Source: an uncultured Bacteroidales bacterium
GTDB lineage: Bacteria > Bacteroidota > Bacteroidia > Bacteroidales > SZUA-534
Direction: 5' to 3'
DNA length: 64,000 nt
Assembly: GCA_902790595.1 (NCBI GenBank)
Contig: CADASL010000006.1
Span: forward strand, 124,001-188,000
Position 1 is the first letter of the stretch. The number at the start of each line of letters is the position of its first letter. The translations under genes were made by a program, and so were the position numbers. The notes below the pieces were generated by a model. The model was not told the origin of the DNA and ran no database searches. It worked only from the letters and a program-made list of their open reading frames with translations. Of the stretch, positions 45,801 through 53,639 are shown one piece after another.

Positions 45801-47244
45801 CCTCAAATCTCACGTGTTCTCGTTTTAAATAACTCCAACCAGTGTTTGGAATACTGTCAAACCAATCCGCAGGTATTTCTTTGTTTTCATATCTGTATTT
45901 CAGATTATTATTGCTCCTGTATGATGTTGTTATAGTGAAATTGCCAATGTGTTCCTTTTTACACATAATATTGAGGAAAAAACCTTCGTTTGTCGAACGG
46001 CATACAGAAACACTGCGAGAGCCAGTACAGCCTTCAATTGTTGGCAAAATGGCTCCGCCCACTTCACAGCCAAATCCAGACATATGCATAACAACAATTG
46101 GGTTGGTTGCATTTATGTGAACAACATCATAGTTTTTACCATTATTAACTTGACCGCCGTTTAGCAATATTTTTGTCATACTTCCCATACCCGTCAACGA
46201 TGATACAGGAATATTATCTCCATCACCAGAAACCGCGGTTATATCGGTTTGGTCATCAACTGTTGACATTAGATAAACAAATTCACCTTTGTTGTTGTTA
46301 TGGCCAAGCTGACCTCTCATTACAATATATTCCTTTCCTGCAAGGTCTAAACGAACCAATTGGTCTCCGATAATATCATAGCATCCGTCATCACCTTTAG
46401 AATAGTCATTCCCGTCTCTTTTGTAAAGAGAATCGTCTTTCCATTGCACAACTATTTCCCCCTCCGATTCAATAATTGTTCCACCTAAGTGTTTGCTTGC
46501 GGCTTGTGAAGCAGCTTGTAAATTAAGTGTTTGGCCTCGTCGTAAACTGAATTCGCAAGTGTTGTCAAGTTCGAATCTGCCCAATCCTTCGTCATCAATT
46601 ACCAAACCTAGAGCAGGTAATGTTACAGTTACATTACAATCCTCTACAGCTACAATGTCAATAGCATTCCACGCATTGGGTTCATTGGACTCAGTTTGGG
46701 AACTTCCATTAAAATTATAATTGCGGAAAGTGTTTTGCGAAGGAACAATGAAACTTGTACCAAATGCGTTTTTACCTTTCAATGCCCAAATATCGTCATT
46801 GTTTCGTTTCCCTCGCTCCAAATATGCGGTTATATCAGCCGTTGAATGGATATGTATACCCTTGTTGGTAATAACACAACTTTCACCATAGAGACCACTT
46901 TCTATGAAATTATCTTCTTGATGGTAACCTTTGCGCGCGCCTCTGTCTACTTTACCATTGTTGTCATATTTATATTGCATGTATGCGTCAAAATCATAGA
47001 TATATGAGGTGTTTTTGGGAATATCTAATACGACAGTTTCGAAACGCTCTTCCAACGGCATTTCGATTGTAACCTTGGCAGGTTCATTAGTGGCTGTTAT
47101 AACCAATCTTGGAACATCGCCTTCATGTTGCCAAGTTACTTGTGGAATACAAAACCAAAATTCAGTGTCAGTTTGAGCAAAAACATTACAAAAAGATAAC
47201 AAAGCCAAAATATTGACAAACAATATTTTTTTCATAAAATTCAT
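39874..47244 (-). CDS. Giant PKD-repeat adhesin with gliding-type T9SS C-terminal domain (SprB-like)
   Basis: The product has about 2,457 residues. After a signal peptide (MKKILFVNILALLSFCNVFA), residues 25-540 resemble an IgGFc-binding-protein N-terminal domain (DTEFWFCIPQVTWQ, ALKGKNAFGTSFIVPSQ). Then come roughly 17-20 PKD-like repeats of 85-95 residues, each with a GC(S/N/T)PL(D/T)V start and a Y-W-FGDG-type core. The last 90 residues (FPNAFLPSEESP, KKFEMWIFNRWGEQLFYS, GQDVYFWKAKGKF) form a type B CTD used for T9SS export of gliding adhesins. It should be a surface filament or adhesin. A consensus promoter lies 42 bases upstream. ATGs at 47244 and 47235 are both plausible starts. Confidence 0.93.
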   Translation of the reverse strand: MNFMKKILFVNILALLSFCNVFAQTDTEFWFCIPQVTWQHEGDVPRLVITATNEPAKVTIEMPLEERFETVVLDIPKNTSYIYDFDAYMQYKYDNNGKVDRGARKGYHQEDNFIESGLYGESCVITNKGIHIHSTADITAYLERGKRNNDDIWALKGKNAFGTSFIVPSQNTFRNYNFNGSSQTESNEPNAWNAIDIVAVEDCNVTVTLPALGLVIDDEGLGRFELDNTCEFSLRRGQTLNLQAASQAASKHLGGTIIESEGEIVVQWKDDSLYKRDGNDYSKGDDGCYDIIGDQLVRLDLAGKEYIVMRGQLGHNNNKGEFVYLMSTVDDQTDITAVSGDGDNIPVSSLTGMGSMTKILLNGGQVNNGKNYDVVHINATNPIVVMHMSGFGCEVGGAILPTIEGCTGSRSVSVCRSTNEGFFLNIMCKKEHIGNFTITTSYRSNNNLKYRYENKEIPADWFDSIPNTGWSYLKREHVRFEEDSDDFPVKENDVVKVSNSKGLFHLAIINGGHDSGCRYGYFSDFSSNSGSAVISGDDFESTFNNFCVGDSIQLKATGGLKYLWEYTYGDSLVNGPGATFIHPEQRKDSMPWVKPALGYNIYNVTITRLCYMGSDQDTTIEVQARGKPSTIPDFDIDIQPCSPSKVVLTNTTNEGRHKFDFFWTINDSAQTKSVKKNFDDTLTYYNNSAAKQTYTVTLEASMGSACPHTKSKTFSVCPSVDAILFTTDTTKLVKGCQPLEVKGLNLSTGAYSKLHIDYGDGDQKTIDNVTPEQLTNKFYELLPKHNYANTSKNDTAYWMKITVYNDDGCSDSDSLQVIVFGNVKAQYIINKSSDCSPLETKVTNISFGDQSKISYTWIGLDTTQHPSYLINDPFTLEYLNNSDSSQHRVIGLKAARINADGSQCVSEARPDTLTIYPAFTANFETLSPSSGTGCNPLTAIFLNTSSDRSAETHFKWTLGDGSSDRSNDTLIHTYSHFKPDPQEYTVTLEGENKYGCASTAEPALITVMPYLNPNFTINNASGCSPLDVTITNNTPSHANKDNHKWNIACDDSIKYTIVSGSLDSTAVLRFVNKTGEPKWVTITLTDIYVDLSSRDTCEKSFSQKIEIYPELEAKITADKEIVCDSTVITFSNQSRFKGSKKAPTDYMWYFGDNTTFHNTDTAKIAHCYQNNSGSTGTTPQSFTATLVASANGCTSSTTATVGVYPKVRAAFSNEIYTVCSPDTVALKNSSTGANRYIFSFDDGTDTVYRNTLGDVLYAISTDTPDEIAVKRVTLTAMNGECRDSISKNYYAYPVVAPRLSVSPDAGCGPVDVMVDRSTTTGASTYKIDFGDGVTDETGAGSVAHSFANKTGSDTTYTVRLTATNVLGCSAETSATVTVYPEIKAAFSYEKTTECSPMDVKMINNSLNGSKFTWSFGDGSAAEEKTTKADFNHLYANSSADGNSISTYDIKLLVVDANHSACRDSATRQIQVYPKVIAAFKTENDEGCSPLTTTFTNQSKGYKLTYIWDYAHDNKHSAESAVEHTHTFDNIEPSTHTYNIKLTVTDINGCTVDTTLPVKAYPHVTADFTYVKNEACTPYPVTFSYPAAALNGNKFAWDFGFDSNKAVKTNKNSFDFVFDNSAANTVKTYNINLVSTDTLTGCADTITKPIEVYPRLVPAFTQDTYEGCNPLPVKFTNKTTGLADYLWDFGDSQSSAETSPSHLFKHYELTDKTYNVVLKTSQTATGCVKTVDTTVTVYSYVLAKFGINETNEGANGITEILGGCTPFDVTITDSSRLTNKGTWSWNFGNDSTSTVRQPGSLVYTNEDNTYPLENKNYTIKLVVTNDHGCKHDTAQTITVYPRSVPDFGGNLTGCEPLTISFTDKSVVDSKSQYYWTFSDGSTIVDKPPFSKTFHNYDYTDSKKYTVNLKTTTEYNCTDEITKEIEVYAKPLAKFIPLMDRACPPFEAEFKNASIGNEPTFYWDFGNGSRTTTTDFANQKNEYQNYTDEPITIDVQLITESVYGCRDTMINPMITFPNISVDFEFDSAGCSPHTVEIKNLSTKTVDNHLWYFGEGSTSVAKEPTFTYYNTTDNDQTLTITYIGLSKYQCTDTIQKNVTVYISPNVDFVAHAPSQRYPDDTVYFENYTQDGPWYYEWEFGDGNKLKTDEKYFMYKYGKWAPNEDNNIFNVSLNVQTEHCRNKVTHEVEILPPHPKIEITNNSPSGCVPLTVQFKIKEEYCNTYMWSFEDGTTSTEPEPEHEFTEPGIYNVKLTVEGDGGSHYDYEIITVNELPEPDFTTTPKYVMLPDQPVQFFNSTRNGYTYIWDFGDGNYSTEINPYHQYTQEGFYDVKLIAISQAMCTDSIIKEQEVEVSGAGYIKFPNAFLPSEESPLDGTYPVPDDVDNVFHPVWHGVKKFEMWIFNRWGEQLFYSDDVNVGWNGKYGNNGTELGQDVYFWKAKGKFENNVPFKLAGDVTLIRR

Positions 47245-47285
47245 ATCGGTTCCCAATTGAAAGTCAAATTGTTCAAATAATTGGT

Positions 47286-47316
47286 CAAAAGTACTTTTTT
47301 CAATGTAATTATCAAA
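47286..47316 (-). promoter_or_regulatory. Consensus promoter for the adhesin-porP/sprF unit
   Basis: On the minus strand, TTTG (47316-47313), a 19-base spacer and TACTTTTG (47293-47286) match the Bacteroidota housekeeping promoter fully. The start should fall near 47279, giving a leader of about 35 nt. A weaker match for the divergent sensor gene is TTTG (47394-47397), 20 bases, TACTTTTA (47418-47425). Confidence 0.72.
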
Positions 47317-47460
47317 AAAAACACTGGCTCAAAACAGCATTTTTTATAGGTGTGGGCGGGGAAAAACTTCTGCAAAAAATCTCTAAAATTCCCTTTGGAT
47401 ATTTAGCAGAGGTGTTTTACTTTTAGGTTTTGTAATTTTTGAATAAAAAAAGGTCGATAT

Positions 47461-49782
47461 ATGAAGGTAAAACTTAGTATCAGAAGAAAAATCAGCCTCT
47501 TTGTGCTGGTTCCCCTTTCAGTTTACATCATCATTCTCATCGTGTTTATTGGCGTCCGCTTCACCAATCAGGCGGAATTCGACAACGGCCACACCAGCCG
47601 ATTGCTCTCCGAAAGGTCGGCCGCGCACGCCGAGATTGTGCTCAAAGACCACTATTCGAACATCCGCACCTTGGCGGGCATCCTCTCCGACAGTCGCACC
47701 TCGCTCGACTCAACGCAGCGCGAGTTCTTCAAGCAAACGCTTTCGCAGACGTGCGGTCAGGGCCAGATGTACTGGCTGCTTCTGCCCTCGGGCTTCTATG
47801 CCGACAGCAACCTTCTCGACAACGATTGGGTGCTGATGCAGGCCAACAGCGGCGCCGTCAGTCTCACCGATGACTACGGCCTGATTTCAAATAACTATTC
47901 ATCCATTCTCGGCACCAACTCCACCGTGATTGGCAAACCCTACGAGCACAACGGCCACTGGATGATAAATTTCAGCACACCTATCTATCAGAACAACAAT
48001 GTCTGCGGATACGCTTGCAAGGCTGTCGATGTCAACGATTTCGATTTTATGTCGGCCAAAGTGGCGGCTGCCTTCAACAAAGAGGTGACCAAATACCTCA
48101 TAAACGAGGATGGCATAATCGTCTTTACAAACAATTCGGCTGATATAAACCGTAAATACACAGTCGGTTACACCGATACGGCCGCCATTGCCGATATGCA
48201 CCGCCGGATGGCCAAAGGCGAATATCTGAACTATGCCTTCGAGCAGAACGGAGTGCCAATGTGTACCTATTGCACACCAATCAACATCGGTCCCGATTGC
48301 AACTGGTCGCTTGCGCTGACGTTCCCCACCAGCAATGTGGCCGACGCGTCGCGCGGCAGCATCCGCACAGTGCTGATTATAGCCATCATCGGATTGTTAA
48401 TTATGCTTGTGCTGATTTACCTCATCGCCAGAAATATGACGATGCCAATCAAAAACACCACCGATGCGCTTAAACTGCTTGCCGCTGGTGACACTGAGGG
48501 TATCAATACATTGAATATCAAGACTAACGACGAACTTGAGGAGATGTCGGATTCGCTCAATCAGGTTGTCGATGGCATACGTAAGTCGGAGAATTTCGCG
48601 TTAAGCATTGGCAAGGGCGAGTTCGAGACCGATTTCCACACTCTTGGCGACAAAGACCGCCTTGGCGATGCTCTGATTCAGATGCGCGACAGCCTTGTCG
48701 AGAGCCAGAAAATTGAGGCACAGCGTAAAGAGGAGGAGGATTTGCGCAACTGGACCACCGAGGGTATTGCAAAATTCGGCGAGATTCTGCGCAAAGACCA
48801 GAACAATATGAAAGCTCTGGGTTACAATATTATGTCGAATCTGATTGACTACTTGAATGTTAACCAGGGCGCGCTTTTCGTTTTGAACGACGATAACCCG
48901 GACGACCTCTATTACTCGCTTGTTACAGCCATCGCCTACGGCCGCGACAAGTTCATAAAGAAAGAGATTCGGGTGGGCGAGGGGCTGGTAGGCCGCTGCA
49001 TCTACGAGCGCAAGACCATCTACCTGACCGAGATTCCTGACGATTACATCAAGATAACTTCGGGCCTTGGCACCGCCAATCCGCGCTGCATTCTGATTGT
49101 GCCTTGCATCATCAACGACGAGACTTTGGGTGTGATGGAGATTGCTTCGTTCAACGAGCTGAAACAGCACGAGATTGAGTTTGTTGAGAAACTGGGTGAG
49201 AGCATCGCGTCAACGCTGTCGAGCGTGAAAGTTACCGAGAAGACATCGCGCCTGCTCAACGACAGCCGCGTGAAGAGCGACGAGCTGACATCGCAGGAGG
49301 AGGAGCTTCGTCAGAATCTTGAGGAGATGCAGGCCACCCAGGAGGACCTTCGCCGCCAGATGGAGGAGAATACCTCTATGCGTGAAGCTCTGACCAAGGA
49401 GCAAGCCCTGATGGATTCGCTGATGAACAACGTGAACGATGTCATCTTCTTCAAAGATTTGGATTTGCGGTATATAAAGGTGTCAAATTCATTCTACACC
49501 AATTTCGGTATGACCGAGGAAATGGTTATTGGTAAAACCGACCGAGAGGTTACTGCCGATGCGGCTGCCACTGAGAAATCAATTAATGATGATACCACAA
49601 TTATCCGTACCGGAAAGCCTCTGCCAGAGGAAGTTCAAGAAGTCGGTCTTGCCGATGGCTCGTCTGTATTCATCAAGACATCGAAGTACCCGCTCTTCGA
49701 TGCCGATGGCAAAATCATTGGTGTGTTCGGTGTTACATCGAACGTCACCGATGTGGTGAAAATGAGGCAAAACAAAGAATAA
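47461..49782 (+). CDS. Membrane sensor with dCache-like, HAMP, GAF and PAS domains, no output domain
   Basis: The 773-residue protein has a membrane helix at 13-33, a periplasmic sensor region at 34-300 of dCache type (WLLLPSGFYADSNLL, WMINFSTPIYQNNNVCGYA), a second helix at about 303-325, HAMP (IARNMTMPIKNTTDALK), a GAF domain at 440-605 (GEGLVGRCIYERKTIYL, LGVMEIASF), a coiled coil at 610-665, and a PAS domain at 668-768 (VNDVIFFKDLDLRYIKVSN). It ends there. No histidine kinase, cyclase, EAL or methyl-accepting signature is visible. It may signal through protein contacts, perhaps linked to the divergent adhesin genes. Confidence 0.85.
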   Translation: MKVKLSIRRKISLFVLVPLSVYIIILIVFIGVRFTNQAEFDNGHTSRLLSERSAAHAEIVLKDHYSNIRTLAGILSDSRTSLDSTQREFFKQTLSQTCGQGQMYWLLLPSGFYADSNLLDNDWVLMQANSGAVSLTDDYGLISNNYSSILGTNSTVIGKPYEHNGHWMINFSTPIYQNNNVCGYACKAVDVNDFDFMSAKVAAAFNKEVTKYLINEDGIIVFTNNSADINRKYTVGYTDTAAIADMHRRMAKGEYLNYAFEQNGVPMCTYCTPINIGPDCNWSLALTFPTSNVADASRGSIRTVLIIAIIGLLIMLVLIYLIARNMTMPIKNTTDALKLLAAGDTEGINTLNIKTNDELEEMSDSLNQVVDGIRKSENFALSIGKGEFETDFHTLGDKDRLGDALIQMRDSLVESQKIEAQRKEEEDLRNWTTEGIAKFGEILRKDQNNMKALGYNIMSNLIDYLNVNQGALFVLNDDNPDDLYYSLVTAIAYGRDKFIKKEIRVGEGLVGRCIYERKTIYLTEIPDDYIKITSGLGTANPRCILIVPCIINDETLGVMEIASFNELKQHEIEFVEKLGESIASTLSSVKVTEKTSRLLNDSRVKSDELTSQEEELRQNLEEMQATQEDLRRQMEENTSMREALTKEQALMDSLMNNVNDVIFFKDLDLRYIKVSNSFYTNFGMTEEMVIGKTDREVTADAAATEKSINDDTTIIRTGKPLPEEVQEVGLADGSSVFIKTSKYPLFDADGKIIGVFGVTSNVTDVVKMRQNKE

Positions 49783-49804
49783 ATGCTAACAAAAAATACC
49801 GCTG

Positions 49805-49832
49805 ACAAAAGGACCTGAGAGGGCCCTTTTGT
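49805..49832 (+). terminator. Hairpin after the sensor gene
   Basis: ACAAAAGGACC (49805-49815) pairs with GGCCCTTTTGT (49822-49832) with one mismatch. The T-run after it is short, so termination may be partial before the HAD gene 28 bases later. Confidence 0.6.
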
Positions 49833-49859
49833 TGTTTGCGGCACCAACTCCAGCGTAAG

Positions 49860-50570
49860 ATGAACACCTTGTGCGATATTAAAGCCGTTGCTTTCGACGC
49901 CGATGACACTCTTTGGGACAACGAGACCTATTTTCTTGAGGTTGAACGCGGTATGTGCGATATTCTGTCGCCTTACGGCGATGCGCAGACCATCTCTGAC
50001 AGCCTTTTTAAAGTTGAAATGGCCAATATGGAGGACTACGGCTACGGTGCTATGGCTTTCACGCTGTCGCTGGTTGAGAATGCTATCAAAGTGAGCCACG
50101 GAGCCATTCCGGCCTCTGATATTGCCAAGATTATGGAGCTCGGCCGCTCGCTTCTCCGCTTGGAAGGCACTCCGCTCGAAGGCGTTGAGGATACATTGCG
50201 TAAGCTCAAAGCCACCGGGCGCTACAAACTGGTGGTTTTCACCAAGGGCGAACTGCTCACACAGGAGAACAAACTCAAGCGCTCCGGGTTGCAGAAGTAT
50301 TTCGACGATGTGGTGATTGTCAGCGACAAGCGCGAACAGCAGTACACCAGCCTTTGCCGGCAGCTTGGCGTTGAGCCGGAAGAGTTTCTGATGGTTGGCA
50401 ACTCGCTAAAGTCGGACGTTCTGCCGGCTCTGAACATTGGCGCGTGGGCCGTGCATATTCCCTACGAGGTGATGTGGCAGCACGAGGTTATTGACGATTT
50501 TGAGCACCACAGGATGTTCCAGCTCACGCAGTTTGCCGAGTTGACAAGTTTGCTGGGTGTTGAAAAATAA
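49860..50570 (+). CDS. HAD-superfamily hydrolase
   Basis: The 236-residue protein has all HAD motifs: I in VAFDADDTLWDNE (nucleophile Asp), II in LVVFTKGE (Thr), III lysine in RSGLQKYFDDVVIVSDK, and IV in FLMVGNSLKSDVLPAL. The alpha-helical cap is of the C1 type. Substrates of such phosphatases are usually small phosphorylated metabolites; this one cannot be predicted. The ATG at 49860 (MNTLCDIKAVAF) is preferred over an upstream TTG. Confidence 0.9.
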   Translation: MNTLCDIKAVAFDADDTLWDNETYFLEVERGMCDILSPYGDAQTISDSLFKVEMANMEDYGYGAMAFTLSLVENAIKVSHGAIPASDIAKIMELGRSLLRLEGTPLEGVEDTLRKLKATGRYKLVVFTKGELLTQENKLKRSGLQKYFDDVVIVSDKREQQYTSLCRQLGVEPEEFLMVGNSLKSDVLPALNIGAWAVHIPYEVMWQHEVIDDFEHHRMFQLTQFAELTSLLGVEK

Positions 50571-50627
50571 AATGGGCATCCATATTTTGCCCATAGAGCA
50601 TTTTCTTCCTCTTTAATTCATTTTTGA

Positions 50628-50918
50628 TTCCCGTAGGGAATAAATATCGGTAGAAAAATATTGTCAATTTGGTTTCTACGCCGTAGGCGTTGCATAATAT
50701 TTCGTGCAAAAGGAGAAATGCAACCCCTAACGGGGTTGTGCCTCTTGCCCGCATTATTCTACCGATATGAATGTCCTACGGACAAAGATTAGGTTAACCC
50801 CCGAGCGCCCCGAAGGGGTAATCAGTTCATAGCCCAAGGCAAGCGAAGCGTCGCCTTGGGTTAATGTACGCCACAAAAAACGCCCTGAAAGGGCAAAAGT
50901 CTTTTTCCTTTCAGGGCG
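50628..50918. repeat. Mosaic of short hairpins, REP/MITE-like
   Basis: Eight short inverted repeats are packed in 290 bases: TTCCC-GTA-GGGAA (50628-50640), ACGCC-GTA-GGCGT (50678-50690), CAACCCC-TAAC-GGGGTTG (50721-50738), TGTCC-TAC-GGACA (50772-50784), CCCC-GAA-GGGG (50808-50818), CCCAAGGC/GCCTTGGG (50833-50860), and CGCCCTGAAAGG/CCTTTCAGGGCG (50881-50918). A 12-base pair ATATCGGTAGAA / TTCTACCGATAT (50644-50655, 50757-50768) encloses the middle part. The last hairpin can act as terminator for both flanking genes. Related segments occur between genes in other Bacteroidota genomes, as far as I recall. The remaining bases of the gap 50571-50942 hold no gene. Confidence 0.75.
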
Positions 50919-50942
50919 AAATTTTATTTATATGCAGTCCGC

Positions 50943-51992
50943 TTATTGGCACTCAACATTCAACCGCATACGATAGATTTTTCCATCTTTCTCAATCTCA
51001 AACATTTTCACCTGCTCAACGGCATTGCACTCGCACTCAAACGTGGCGGGCGTTCCGTTCATAATAGTTGCTTCGCCCTTCCAGGTGAATTCGTTGCCGG
51101 CAAGCTTGCCTTTCTCCATCTGAACATTGTTGCCTTCGTTGTCGATAAGGCGCAAACTGCTTCTATAAACCTGAAATTCATAGTCTTTCTGGCCTTGATT
51201 CTCAATGCTGAAAGTCAGGCGCACCTTGTTGCCGTAGCGTTTGCACCCTTTGAAGTAGATAAAGATGCCGTTCTCTATCTCGGCCGATTGTGTGCCGTTG
51301 TCAACCACATCGCTGGCAGAGCTGCTGTCGGCTGCGGCAACGGCTGTTGTTTGGTTTGTTGCCTGCGTCTGTCCGGCAAGCTCCATACAACGGTCGTAGC
51401 ACTCCTTGCAGACCTCGGGCACCGAGTAGAGTAGGGCAGAGGCGTCGCCGTCGCGGCCTTGCGCCTTCAGAGCGTTGGCGCGCGAGAGAACCATATCGCA
51501 CTGCGAGTTGTAGAATTCAATAATCTTGTTTTTGCCTTGCTCAACAAAAGCTTTGAACTGTCCGCGCTTGGGGTCGAGCCCTTTGATGGCCTGGGCGTAG
51601 GCCTTGCTCTCGTTTTGTCCGGCGCCCTTCACATCAACCGATGTCTGGCTGAAAACATTGCCCGTCGCGTTGTCCACAATAAACATATTTACAGTCAGAT
51701 TCAGCGAGTGCATCGGTGGGGCGGTGGGTGTCAGCTCCTTGCTCAGCACGTCAACGGTTGCCCGGATAGAGAACATCGGGTTGCTGCCTTCGCCAGCCAG
51801 GCCGTTGAGGGTGCAAATCTGGCGAATCTTGTTCTCCAGCATTGTTTTTGCGTTCGATGGAATGGCGTTGTCGTCAATCACTGGTGCAAGCGCGATGCGG
51901 GCGAAATCGTCGGACTTGCCCATATTGTTCTGTGCCTGGGCGGCAAACGCGAATGCCACACCAACACCTATCATAAGCAATAATCGTTTCAT
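50943..51992 (-). CDS. Exported protein of unknown function, CsgG-like features
   Basis: The 349-residue protein has a signal peptide (MKRLLLMIGVGVAFAFAAQA). The mature N-terminal half (DDFARIALAPVIDDNAIPSN then AKTMLENKIRQICTLNGLAG, FIVDNATGNVFSQTSVDVKG, GQNESKAYAQAIKGL) resembles the fold of CsgG/LpoB-type lipoproteins but lacks a lipobox. The C-terminal part (KVRLTFSIENQGQKDYEFQV) looks like an immunoglobulin-type beta domain. It is the last gene of a four-gene minus-strand run with gaps of 27-82 bases. Its function is not known to me. Confidence 0.75.
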   Translation of the reverse strand: MKRLLLMIGVGVAFAFAAQAQNNMGKSDDFARIALAPVIDDNAIPSNAKTMLENKIRQICTLNGLAGEGSNPMFSIRATVDVLSKELTPTAPPMHSLNLTVNMFIVDNATGNVFSQTSVDVKGAGQNESKAYAQAIKGLDPKRGQFKAFVEQGKNKIIEFYNSQCDMVLSRANALKAQGRDGDASALLYSVPEVCKECYDRCMELAGQTQATNQTTAVAAADSSSASDVVDNGTQSAEIENGIFIYFKGCKRYGNKVRLTFSIENQGQKDYEFQVYRSSLRLIDNEGNNVQMEKGKLAGNEFTWKGEATIMNGTPATFECECNAVEQVKMFEIEKDGKIYRMRLNVECQ

Positions 51993-52033
51993 AATCACAC
52001 TTTTTTGCGGTTAAACATTCAATCCTGCAATAG

Positions 52034-52999
52034 TTATTTCTCGCCGATAATCAGCCAAGCCTCGCCCAAACCGCGCATATAAACTTTCGATTCGAGGTTG
52101 AACGGCGCCTCTGAGAGGAATTTCTTCAGATTGTTGACAAATGTGCGGGTGTCCATCGCGCGTTGGCGGCCGTTGCGCTCATAGAACATTGGTATGCGCA
52201 CCTGCTCGTAGCGTTGGAAGTTCTCCGTTGCGTCGCTAATGCTGAAGCGGCCGTTCACAGTGTTGTCGGCCATCCAGTCCTCAATGAAGATGTTCAGTTC
52301 GTCGGTGGTGCCGTTGTAGTCGTATTCGTCGTTGAGGTTGACGTCGGCGCCGTCGAACAGCTTAACCATAATCTTCACCTCGCGTCCGTTGTTGAACATA
52401 TCGTCGAAGTGGGCTTGAAGGCGTCCGCAGAACTCGTCCATATGGCTGAGCACGGCCTCTTCAACCAGCAGGTCAACCGAAGCAGCCGAGCTTGGCTCGC
52501 CCGCGCCTGATGAGCTTGCGATATTCTTGCTTGTGTAAGCGTCCAAACCATTCAAAATGAATTTGATATGTTTCTTTGGTCCTTGGCGCTCAACCGAGAA
52601 GTCGAGGTCCATAATAATGTCGGCCTTTGCGGTGCGTTTCAGTACATCAATCGGCGATTCAACAACGCTTCCGCCAGCCGAGCCCATAATCAGCGAGCTT
52701 TCGGCCGACTCGTTGGCAATGTTGCGCAGCTCCTGCTCCAAATCTTTCAGCGGAAACTCGCGGTCCGACATTATGCCGCTCATCTTCGAGATGGCCAACC
52801 GCAGGTCGGAGTCGTTTTGCAGGGCTTTCTTGTAGTCGGGCAGAACGGTCTGTGTGCCTTGGTTGTCGAACGTCATCGAGTATCCGTTTGCAATGCAGTA
52901 ACGATCGCTCGGAACCACCATAATGGTAGGTTTCTTTGCCTGGCCGAAAACGCTGGCTGTCAGCATCATAGCGGCCGAAAATATTAACAACTTTTTCAT
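52034..52999 (-). CDS. Exported protein, DUF6175-like
   Basis: The 321-residue protein has a signal peptide (MKKLLIFSAAMMLTASVFG) and then AKKPTIMVVPSDRYCIANGY, a block typical of a Bacteroidota family I believe is DUF6175. It has ADIIMDLDFSVERQGPKKHI and a helical C-terminal half with RNGRQRAMDTRTFVNNLKKF. No catalytic motif is evident. The ATG at 52999 starts the signal peptide; the frame extends to 53026, touching the next gene. It is 41 bases upstream of the CsgG-like gene. Confidence 0.75.
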   Translation of the reverse strand: MKKLLIFSAAMMLTASVFGQAKKPTIMVVPSDRYCIANGYSMTFDNQGTQTVLPDYKKALQNDSDLRLAISKMSGIMSDREFPLKDLEQELRNIANESAESSLIMGSAGGSVVESPIDVLKRTAKADIIMDLDFSVERQGPKKHIKFILNGLDAYTSKNIASSSGAGEPSSAASVDLLVEEAVLSHMDEFCGRLQAHFDDMFNNGREVKIMVKLFDGADVNLNDEYDYNGTTDELNIFIEDWMADNTVNGRFSISDATENFQRYEQVRIPMFYERNGRQRAMDTRTFVNNLKKFLSEAPFNLESKVYMRGLGEAWLIIGEK

Positions 53000-53026
53000 A
53001 TCTGTTCTGATTTTGATGATTATCAA

Positions 53027-53557
53027 TTAGAAACCGCTGTTCAGCTTGCGGGCGAAACCTTGGCGCTCCATCTCTTTGCGAAGCTCGTCGTAGGCAATCG
53101 ACATCTCAACACCCACCTTGTAGGTCTTTTTGTTCACCTTCACGCGGTCGGTCGGAATGCCGTCGGTGCTGAGGTTTACGTATTGCAGATACTTGCCGCC
53201 CGGTTCAAAGAATTTCACGAAATAGTCCTCGTGTGTAGTGGCGGCGTTCGCATCGGTTACGATGGCAGGAGTGGGGGCCGCCGAGCCGTTGCTGCCTGCC
53301 GGGAAGCCTCGGAAGATGGCGCAGGCCACGCCCAGCTCTTTGGCATTGCGCACTGCGTCTTCGGCAGTCTTGCCGTAGCCCCAAACTTTCACGAGTTTTG
53401 TGCCGTCAACTCCAACGGCCAACGTTGCAACCTCGTAGTTGTATTGGCTGTTGTACTCCAGTTTTCTAACCTTGTTGCGCGATTGCGCGTTAACCGCAAT
53501 GCAAGTCAGCAAAAGCCCCATAGCGCTAATTGCCAGTGTTTTAAACAATCTTTTCAT
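53027..53557 (-). CDS. Exported protein, LPP20-like
   Basis: The 176-residue protein has a signal peptide (MKRLFKTLAISAMGLLLTCIAVNA). The mature part has VKVWGYGKTAEDAVRNAKEL and YKVGVEMSIAYDELRKEME, the pattern of LPP20-type domains (a G-x-G strand, then an alanine-rich helix). No lipobox is seen. LPP20-like and CsgG-like proteins often act together in envelope assembly, which would fit its neighbours. It is 27 bases upstream of the DUF6175-like gene. Confidence 0.72.
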   Translation of the reverse strand: MKRLFKTLAISAMGLLLTCIAVNAQSRNKVRKLEYNSQYNYEVATLAVGVDGTKLVKVWGYGKTAEDAVRNAKELGVACAIFRGFPAGSNGSAAPTPAIVTDANAATTHEDYFVKFFEPGGKYLQYVNLSTDGIPTDRVKVNKKTYKVGVEMSIAYDELRKEMERQGFARKLNSGF

Positions 53558-53639
53558 AATTCAAAAATTTAGTTTCTTCATTTATTTAGTGGCTGCGGTT
53601 TCCCGCTCTGCCGTTTCACTCTTTATAGACGCTTCAACA

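Noticed and set aside
50524..50754. Minus-strand frame over the hairpin mosaic
   Set aside because: Its codons come from the palindromes; it overlaps the HAD gene end and has no family.
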